From: Hydrangea macrophylla | Taxonomy: Eukaryota > Streptophyta > Magnoliopsida > Cornales > Hydrangeaceae | Length of the DNA stretch: 64,000 nucleotides | NCBI GenBank assembly: GCA_033977485.1 | Contig: CM066984.1 | Span: 111,023,191-111,087,190, forward strand | Reading direction: 5' to 3' | Shown: piece after piece, positions 56,572 through 64,000 of the stretch | Layout of the letters: every line of letters starts with the position of its first letter | How positions within the stretch are numbered: the first letter of the stretch is position 1 | Program-made: the position numbers and the translations under genes | The notes under the pieces: model-generated | What the model was told of the DNA's origin: nothing | The model's database searches: none | The model's input: the letters and a program-made list of their open reading frames with translations, nothing else

Positions 56572-56649
56572 TTTAGTTGGATAAGGATCATGATGTGGAG
56601 AAACTGTGTCTCGCGTACATATTTATTCTACAACCAAAAAACCCTTAAA
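55167..56649. other. Gene-free stretch
   Basis: AT-rich with several A-runs and a (CT)n tract at 56530-56567. No gene or clean transposon is recognised. Confidence 0.5.
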
Positions 56650-56800
56650 ACAATATATATATATATACAAAGATTCTCTAAAGAGGGCCACCTCTTTTTA
56701 TTAAAGAGAGCACCTCTGTTTTGGTCGTTGAATTGTGTTAAAAAACTGTAAAATGACAAAATTACCATTAATGAAAACACGATCCGACGGCCAAAACAGG
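56650..56800. repeat. Dispersed repeat, copy 2 (TCTCTAAAGAGGG)
   Basis: The diverged counterpart of 36841-36981, including TTCTCTAAAGAGGGCCACCT and ATTAATGAAAACACGATCCG, again flanked by AT microsatellite. Confidence 0.55.
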
Positions 56801-56823
56801 TATAAATATATATATATATATAT

Positions 56824-57007
56824 GTAGTGACATTCTTAAGTGAACAGGGTTGAGTGAACAAACCCAGTAAACATGTGTTTTAGCCAAAAAAAAACTCACG
56901 GGATGCCCCGTTAACTCGCGCCCTGCTTACCTGCGAGTTTTTTTTAGGCTAAAAAATATATTTACTGGGTATGTTTACTCAACCCTGTTCACTTAAGAGC
57001 CTGACCG
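56824..57007. mobile_element. 184-bp foldback MITE inside an AT microsatellite
   Basis: The arms CTTAAGTGAACAGGGTTGAG and CTCAACCCTGTTCACTTAAG are exact inverses, and the pairing continues through GTTTTAGCC(A)n / (T)nAGGCTAAAA. It is bounded by (AT)n on both sides, so the TSD cannot be separated from the microsatellite. Confidence 0.75.
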
Positions 57008-58374
57008 TATATATATATATATATATATATGACCGAACGAGATCGAAAAAAAAGCCCTTAGAAAAAAAATTAAAACAAGAAAATTAAGATTTAGAAAAAA
57101 CACGATAACTTGATCAACGATATATTGCTCCTCATCACCGCGTACCGCACTGAGAACTCGTTTGCCAACAAATCAGATCTGGACCTGATTATGTTAAATT
57201 CATCCAAATTCAAGGAAAAATATTCCAATCTTATTATCTGATGAATTGAAAAAAGTTGTTTGAAATCCGAATTTGATTATATCCGGGGTATGCAATTTGA
57301 GAGGGACGTAATAAAAAAACATGAAATGAAGCAAAAGAAGGAAGGAATGGGAAACGAAGAAAGAAAACTCTTTTCCTTACGTAGTCGTAAAAATTTTATT
57401 TGATTTGCATATTAATTGGAAGGGAAACTAATTCCCTGGTGTTTTCTTCCATGCTTAAATAACACTAAAAGTTAAAAATTTGCAAAATACAGCTGTAACA
57501 TAAGAAATAAGGGAGGAAAGCAGTTCATAAAATTCAAAATATTTATATTACTTTTTTACTTTATTTTCTTTTCCTTCCTATTTTCCTCAATATTTTATTT
57601 TCCTTTTTTTAATTTTTTTTCATCAATATTTTCCTTCCCAACCAAACAAATGAAAAATACATTCCCTAGTGTTTTCCTTTCTTATTCATTAAATCCATAA
57701 ACCAAATAGAGCCCTAGTGTTTTTATCCATGTTTCAAAAACATTGAAAAGCTAAAATTTTTCAAAATGTGGAAGTAACTCACAAAATTCAAAAACTTCCA
57801 ATTTAGTTGTCACCCGATTTTCTTTTCCTTCTTACTTTCCTCATTCCTTTTATTTTTTTTATTAACCAAACAAAAGAAATTATTTTATTCTGTCGTGTTT
57901 TCTTTTCTTTTTGCCTCTCTAAATTCTAGAAACAAACAGATGCTTTGTTCCGAAAATTTCTCGAGTGAGTAATAATATATTGAACGTACTTTTTTTTTCC
58001 CCTTCAATCATTAAGATAATTGTTGCACATAATTAGGTTATCATCATAAGAGTTAACATATAATGAACATACATGAAATCAACTATACATACAACTCAAA
58101 ATCAATATATACATACAACACAAAATCAAACCTTGAGCCTTGAGAGAGAAGAGAAGATCTGGAACTGGAAGTGCTTGGAACTTGGAAGTGCCGAAGAGAG
58201 GGAAAGAGAGAAGAAGTGCCGAAGAAAGGGAAAGAGAGATCAGAGATCAGCAGTCACACAATTGGTTTGGTTTCAAACCCTAAATCCCTGACGTGGTTTT
58301 TATAGGCCATTGTATATTAGTAATATGCATAATTAAGAAGGGTATATACGTAAAATTTATATATAATCGGGGCG
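57008..58374. other. Gene-free stretch
   Basis: AT-rich, with many TTTTCCTT-type runs. A GAAGTGCCGAAGA.AGGGAAAGAGAG duplication lies at about 58186-58240. No gene is supported. Confidence 0.5.
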
Positions 58375-58551
58375 GGACGGGCGCGAGCTTTAATTGGTAG
58401 TTTTTCGTGGATTCCAAACCCGCCCCGACTTTCATAGGGTTTTGATTTTTATATACCAAATCCGCGCCCACTCCTATTACCGCTCTACCAAACCCGTTCC
58501 ATTGGGGTGGAGGCCCGCCGGGGCGGGGAATTTTGCCATCCCTATCAGCCA
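58375..58551. mobile_element. Partial hAT-like repeat (GATGGCAA terminus)
   Basis: A local GC-rich island of CCCGCCCCG/CGGGGCGGG words ends in GGGGAATTTTGCCATCCCTA, which resembles the right terminus of plant hAT elements ending GGGATGGCAA. The matching left end and TSD are not visible. Confidence 0.4.
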
Positions 58552-61500
58552 CTATACATTGATAATCTTAGAAAAGTTTGGTAATAAATGTTCAGGCAAT
58601 AATGTATATTTATTATTTCTAATAAAACCTTCGCCAACACATTGAAATTAATGTTAGACTATTCTAATGGTCTTCCAAAATAAGTTAATCAACATTTCAA
58701 CTAATTTAATTAAATTCCTAAAACAAAGTATCAATTTATAAAATTGTAACACCCTGACTTATCCATCAACTCAAGAAGATGCTGGTAATGTTTACTTTAA
58801 TTGAACTCTTTTTTATTTTAACCAAAAAAAAAGAACTCTGTTTTATTATCCCAACAAAAAAAATGTTTTTTGATCTACCAACGAAAAAAAAAGAAAAGAA
58901 AAGAAAAAGATTAACTCATTTTTTTATGTCCTTCCGAGTCTTGGTAATTAATGTAATAGTGAATAAAGAAAGTGCAAAAATTATATGACTTAAGTAACTA
59001 GGTAGTTTATTTAATGAAAGTGGTAAACCAATGGGATTTGATATACTCTTCTTACCTGCTTTGGTCAGAAAAAAGAAAAGAAAGCACAATTAAGGAAAAC
59101 ACCGCTCTTTGTTTTGTTAAATGTTAACAAAGAAAGTGGAGTAATGAGGAAAATAGGAAAAAAGAGAAAAATTCATTGAGAAACAAATTGAAAAGATTGA
59201 ATTATCACATCATTTTTTCATAAGAAACAATAATTTTTTTTTTGGAAATTTCCTAATTTATAATGTTGTTGAAGCATGAAGAAAAACGCAAAGGAAAGCA
59301 CGAGAAAATTAGTTTTCTTTCTTTCTTGCCCTCTCTAAATCCACTAATCAATAGAGCCAAATAATTGGACCATATATGCATAAGTTGGACCAAAATCCGA
59401 TCCCTACACATGCCTACTAGAATTAATCCAATTCCTGAATTATCCTTAATGAAATGAATAAAAACTTTGTTTGGCATTTAATTACTGTCATGCTTTGTGC
59501 TATTTCTAGGCAGAAAAGTAAGTAAATAGAAAAGAAAAAAAAAAAAAAAAAAGAATAAACACACATATCATTTTAATGTCAACCCAAACAAAAGTAATTT
59601 ACAAATCGTATACTGGGCAGGCGTATTTAGATAGTAGAATATTAATTGCACAAAAGTAAATCTATGTATCAAGTTGTCATTGTTGCTCAATCTTAAGTTG
59701 ACTATGAAACTACATTTTCAAGCATAACATAGTTGACCCTGTCTAATACTTACTATAACTTGGTCAGAAATAATAATCACCTTCCTTCGAGGTTATCTCA
59801 ATCAAGTGTGTCATTTGGTCCCTTTTTAATTTGCAAAAATAAAATAAAATAAATAAATATATGATTCCATAGGCAAGGGTGACTCAAATCTTTTGTTAGC
59901 ATCTTCAGCAACTTACCTATTCTTCATTTTTAACGAAAGTGAAAAGCAAAACTCACAAAAAAAAAAAAAAATGTCAGCCAACGAGCTAAAACAAAAGGTG
60001 ATTTTCTTTGTAACCCATAAGTCAATTTGGTTCTTCATATCTCAGCTGTTAATTTTTTTATTTTATTATTATAATTTTTTTCCGAAATGACAACTAGTGC
60101 TAATCATAGTGATAGAAAAATATTGAACTAGAATAATTAGAAAACGGATTATTATTGGAGTTAATTATTAAAAAGGAATTAGGCAAATTGGAGTGTTGGA
60201 ACCGTTGAGTGTACTCCAATTGAACAATTAAAGTGAGCATTACTTACTCGTTCCACACTCAAACCCCTGTTTTCAGAATGACTATAATTCGTTGTTAAAC
60301 ACATGCACGTAGTCGAACTTCTCTCTTTAGCCACGATTAGTAACAATTGTAAGTTAGTAACCATGATTCGTCAGATACATTGGAGCAACTTAATTGTTGC
60401 CCCATTACAGCATCTAATCACCCAATTAAGAGCTCCGTTGTGATATGCTTAGATTTTGAGTTAAGACAATTACAAGTAAAGGACATACTCTTTCACTGAA
60501 AGGAAATTGGAGCGGTTGGTCATAAGTCTCACGTTAGACCATAATAGGAGATAGATCCTCAAGTTTTTTTTATTTGGTATCAAAGGTCCCTGTGATTTTC
60601 AGTGGACAAAAATACCCACTTTCCTTGTGTTCAATAATTACACTATACATTTGATACCTCAGCCCATAATTTAAGGAAGTTAATTAGTTATTTTTTATTT
60701 TCCAAATTTTAAATTGTCATAACTTTTAAACTAAAAATGAATTTTTCATAAAATTATATATTCGTAATTTACAAAACAAGATTTATCAAACAAGATCATA
60801 GTGCCTATAAAATTCTTTACAAAAAGAAAAAAAATCGAAATTTTGCAGCTCACAAACGGATATCAACAAATTAAATTTTTTTTTTTAAAACCGAGACTTC
60901 CATTGCGTAGATATCGAAAAATTACAAAAAAAAAAAATATATATATATATATATATTATCCAAATTGGCTACAGAATCGCAAAGTTATGTCAATTTTAAA
61001 TATGTTAGCTTCTTTAAGTGCTGTCCAGGTATAGATAGTAACAAGAGACAGTAACATGATACTGTCGACAGTGACATTTCTTCAAATTGATCAAGTAATT
61101 GCAAAATTATGGTCATTTTATCAAATGATACTAAGTAAACACAATAACAAAATATCAAAAACTAAACGTTTTTACAAAGATAGTAACATCATTGTTGCAA
61201 AAAGTTACAAAATTAGGGCCATTTAGTAAATGTTACTGTCTTTAAAAACTATTTTCATACAAAAAACAGTAACATACCATTAAAGATTAGCAACGTGATA
61301 TTGAACAAAAAACAATAACATGCCTTTGTAAAAACATAAGAAGATGGTCCGACAGTAACATGAAAGGTAGTATCATGTTACTATCACAAAAGAGATAGTT
61401 ACATTACGTTACGTTATAGTGGTCCGACAGTAACATGAATTTTTGTTTCCATAGTTCCTATGAATTTTGTTTGATAGATTTTTACTTCTAGATTACAAAC

Positions 61501-61861
61501 ATATAAATTTTTATTGAAAATAGAGTTGTGGTTTGAAAGTTATAGTATTTTAAAGTTTGAAAAAAAAAAAAACTTCCTTAAAGAACATGCTGAGTTGGCA
61601 AAATTAAAACAACAACCTCTTATATGTGTGATGGGGGCAAATTTGCCAATAACCTTATTTTTCAGTTTAAAAGTGGACTTAAAACCATAAAATTCAAAAA
61701 CGTTGTTTTTTCTTCCTTAAAAAAAAAAATTGAATTGGCCCAATCACCATTAACAGTCCATTCTAGGGACCTTTAATTAATTTTCCCGAGGAAATTTAAG
61801 AATTTTGTTTACTCGATCAATAGATTTAATGAGGAAAAAAAAGGGTAGATGAATAACATGT
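58552..61861. other. 3.3-kb gene-free stretch
   Basis: No coding exon is supported. Around 61030-61430 the phrase CAGTAACATGA / GTAACAT recurs many times in both orientations (for example GACAGTAACATGAA twice), a loose local repeat. The remaining DNA is AT-rich with A and T runs. Confidence 0.5.
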
Positions 61862-61870
61862 TTATTTAAA

Positions 61871-62042
61871 CAACAATAATAGGGGTATAGCTTTACATAC
61901 CAAAAAAAGTATCCACACCTTGAGATGAACCAATGAGAGGAGACTGATAGTGAATTGCGCAGTCTCTATCTCTCTTCTCATTAGTTCACTTCAGAGTATG
62001 AATACTTTTTGAGTATGTAAAGATGTATCCCAAACATTGCTA
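61871..62042. mobile_element. 172-bp foldback MITE, 9-bp TSD
   Basis: The arms GGGTATAGCTTTACATACC and GTATGTAAAGATGTATCCC are inverted, and the pairing continues through AAAAAGTAT and TGAACCAATGAGA / TCTCATTAGTTCA. The exact 9-bp duplication TTATTTAAA (61862-61870, 62043-62051) flanks it. Size and TSD match the 174-bp family of 7.4 and 27.7 kb, although the sequence differs. Confidence 0.8.
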
Positions 62043-62051
62043 TTATTTAAA

Positions 62052-62589
62052 TGAGGACTTGAGAATAGGGCAATACTTAAGAATAAGAACAATTTTTACG
62101 AGAAAAGTAAATTTTTTTTTGGTTGTCTTTATCTTTTAAATTTCCTGGAAGTCAGAAAAATAAATTTCACATAAGATGAAGGTCCTGGAAAATTCAAAAG
62201 AAAAGGAAGGAAAAAGGAAAATGAGATTGAATGGCCACCAAAAATTGACTACAGTGTATGATTATTAACCGAGTCAATTAACGATGACATGGCAGCGTAT
62301 GATTGGAATTGACCAAGAAATAAATAAAAAAGGAGCTGAGCTGTGAGCACACACAAACTGAAACCGTACAATAAGAAATTAAAGAGTAGTTATCCAACAA
62401 ATAAATATTTTTTGTTTAAAAAAAAACAAAAAGAAGACGGTAATTTCCAAGCAATGAGAGAGTCCGAGACTGATGAGAACCCGTTCAAAGTTCAAACCTT
62501 CCGTCTCTCTCTCTCTCTAAACTTCTCTCGTCCTTCAAATAGATCTCTCCTCTCTAGAGTCTGTCTCTCTTTAGCTCCCCTCCTCGCTC

Positions 62590-62633
<44 letters not shown>

Positions 62634-62774
62634 CTCTGTAACAATTTTATGAGCCGCAAAAGAAGAAAAGCTTCGCGTGTATAAAAAAATAAAATAAAAA
62701 TAAAACTCAAATCTTCTATTATCTCTCTGTTTCATCAACTTCTCCAATCGGTTATTTGGATTGGAGGCAAATAC
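62052..62774 (+). promoter_or_regulatory. Upstream region and probable 5' leader of the lectin receptor kinase
   Basis: It contains pyrimidine-rich DNA with a long (TC)n and a short (GT)n tract at about 62592-62632, the usual look of a plant 5' UTR. I cannot place a TATA box with confidence. A MITE lies about 730 bp before the start codon. Confidence 0.45.
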
Positions 62775-64000
62775 ATGAAATTAATGGACATGACCACTAG
62801 GCTCCTCACACTACTCATCGTCTTCCTCTGTCTCTCTCCGGCCCTAATCTCCGAAGCTCAGAAGCTCAAAACCTTTAGCGATCAGTACGGACCGTTTAAT
62901 GACACTCACCGCTCCATATTCGAAGTAGTACCTTCTGCAACGATCAATCTCAACGCCCTTCAAATAACGCCCGACTCGGCCGGCGACGTTGACCTTCGAC
63001 ACAGATCCGGCAGAGTATTGCTGAAACGAAGGTTCAAGCTCTGGGACAAAGACATCAACTCTACTTCTCGAAAAATCGCTTCCTTCGAATCGTCATTCCT
63101 TATGAACATCTTCCCCAATGATGGCACTCCCGGCGAGGGCCTCGCTTTCCTTATAGCTCCGGACTTGAATCTACCTCTCAACAGCAGCGGCGAGTACCTA
63201 GGGTTGACTAATTCCACCACCGACGGCCAATCCTCCAACCGCCTCGTCGCCGTTGAGTTCGATACCGTCAAGCAGGACTTTGATCCGGACTCCAACCACA
63301 TCGGACTCAACATCAACAGCGTCAGATCTAAAGAGACTGTCCGTCTCACCCCTCTCGGAATCGAATTATCTCCGATACTGGATCCGCCGAGGGGCAAGTT
63401 GTACAATGTGTGGGTTGATTACGACGGCATCAACAAGACAATCAAGGTCTACTTCGCCGAACAACCAACTCCTGATGGGCCGACCCCTCCCAAGCCAAAC
63501 ACGCCTTTACTCAGTTCAAGTCTGGATCTCAGAGCTGTGGTGAATCAGTATTCGTATTTCGGATTTTCGGCGTCGACTGGGAATTTTACTGAGCTCAATT
63601 GCATCCTGAGGTGGAACTTGACGGTTCAATATTTCCACGACAAGAGTCACGCGTTGACGATCGGGCTGGCTGCCGGAATTCCTAGCCTGTTGTTGGTGCT
63701 GTTGGCGGCGGCGGGACTGGGATATTACCTCCGGAAGAAACAGCTGGCACGGTTTGACCCGAACATACTTGGTGCCCTTAGAAGCTTACCCGGAACGCCC
63801 AGAGAGTTCAGATTCAGCGATTTGAAGAAGGCCACAGGAAATTTCGATGAGAAGAACAAGCTTGGTGCAGGCGGGTACGGCGTCGTTTACAAAGGTGAGT
63901 TGCCGAAGGAGGACTTGGTTGTGGCAGTGAAGAGGTTTTCAAGAGAGAGTTTGAAAGGACAAGATGATTTCTTAGCTGAACTAACTATCATCAATCGTCT
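62775..64000 (+). CDS. L-type lectin-domain receptor kinase (5' part, runs off the window)
   Basis: A single open frame of 408 complete codons starts at ATG 62775 and is still open at the window end, with no intron in this part. A signal peptide (about residues 1-28) leads into a legume-lectin domain (about 30-270) with the VAVEFDTVKQD-type metal-binding block (E161, D163) and DPDSNHIGLNINS following. A transmembrane helix (about 294-318, LTIGLAAGIPSLLLVLL) and basic KK stop-transfer follow. The kinase domain begins about residue 345 with the glycine loop LGAGGYGVVYKG (363-374), the ATP lysine in VAVKRF (K386) and the alpha-C glutamate (E402), which precedes the cut. Such receptors sit in the plasma membrane and sense extracellular ligands in immunity and stress. 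All key residues seen are intact. The start was chosen because it opens the signal peptide. I could not fix the clade. Confidence 0.95.
   Translation, partial: MKLMDMTTRLLTLLIVFLCLSPALISEAQKLKTFSDQYGPFNDTHRSIFEVVPSATINLNALQITPDSAGDVDLRHRSGRVLLKRRFKLWDKDINSTSRKIASFESSFLMNIFPNDGTPGEGLAFLIAPDLNLPLNSSGEYLGLTNSTTDGQSSNRLVAVEFDTVKQDFDPDSNHIGLNINSVRSKETVRLTPLGIELSPILDPPRGKLYNVWVDYDGINKTIKVYFAEQPTPDGPTPPKPNTPLLSSSLDLRAVVNQYSYFGFSASTGNFTELNCILRWNLTVQYFHDKSHALTIGLAAGIPSLLLVLLAAAGLGYYLRKKQLARFDPNILGALRSLPGTPREFRFSDLKKATGNFDEKNKLGAGGYGVVYKGELPKEDLVVAVKRFSRESLKGQDDFLAELTIINR

Noticed and set aside
62960..63406. Minus-strand 148-codon frame
   Set aside because: Antisense shadow of the lectin domain of the receptor kinase.

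Overview
This is a eudicot-type plant nuclear genomic window. It is AT-rich, shows plant GT..AG introns, and is crowded with plant transposons. I cannot name the species. Only two host genes are strongly supported: a secreted subtilisin-like serine protease (10804-16880, + strand, 11 exons) and an L-type lectin receptor kinase (62775 to the window end, + strand, truncated). A third gene is likely: a small basic/coiled-coil protein on the minus strand, with its last exon at 23628-24102 and a candidate start exon near 27.6 kb. Almost everything else is mobile DNA or gene-free intergenic sequence.

Layout. 1-10.4 kb: a CACTA terminus, Stowaway and 9-bp-TSD MITEs, and a 916-bp hairpin element. 10.4-16.9 kb: the subtilase, with a MITE just upstream of its start and a TE-filled fourth intron. 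17.9-23.4 kb: a three-level nest, in which two inverted TRIM-like LTRs are split by a deleted Copia element, itself split by a 2.4-kb solo-LTR-like insertion. 23.6-28.3 kb: the minus-strand gene, with a hAT element and MITEs in its inferred intron. 28.5-31.8 kb: a hAT MITE, a 984-bp Mutator-like element with internal tandem repeats, and several MITEs. 31.8-36.8 kb: gene-free. 37.0-38.6 kb: two Helitrons in tandem. 39.4-41.4 kb: a solo LTR. 42.5-52.9 kb: a decayed minus-strand Ty3/Gypsy chromovirus whose 5' LTR is interrupted by a second solo LTR. 53-55.3 kb: a 5'-truncated LINE and local tandem duplications. 55-62 kb: intergenic. 62.8-64 kb: the lectin receptor kinase.

The host genes show no evident functional linkage. 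What unifies the window is its insertion history, which target-site duplications (TSDs) resolve unusually well: I could read a TSD, exact or with one mismatch, for about twenty insertions. The most unexpected pattern is that three different Ty3-type LTR families here each carry pairs of a family-specific, self-complementary word (GGATCGATCC, AGTCGACT, TCGACCGGTCGA). The two words of a pair sit 21-23 bp apart, in the transcribed part of the LTR near its 3' end. Palindromic RNA kissing-loop or dimerisation tags are one testable explanation.
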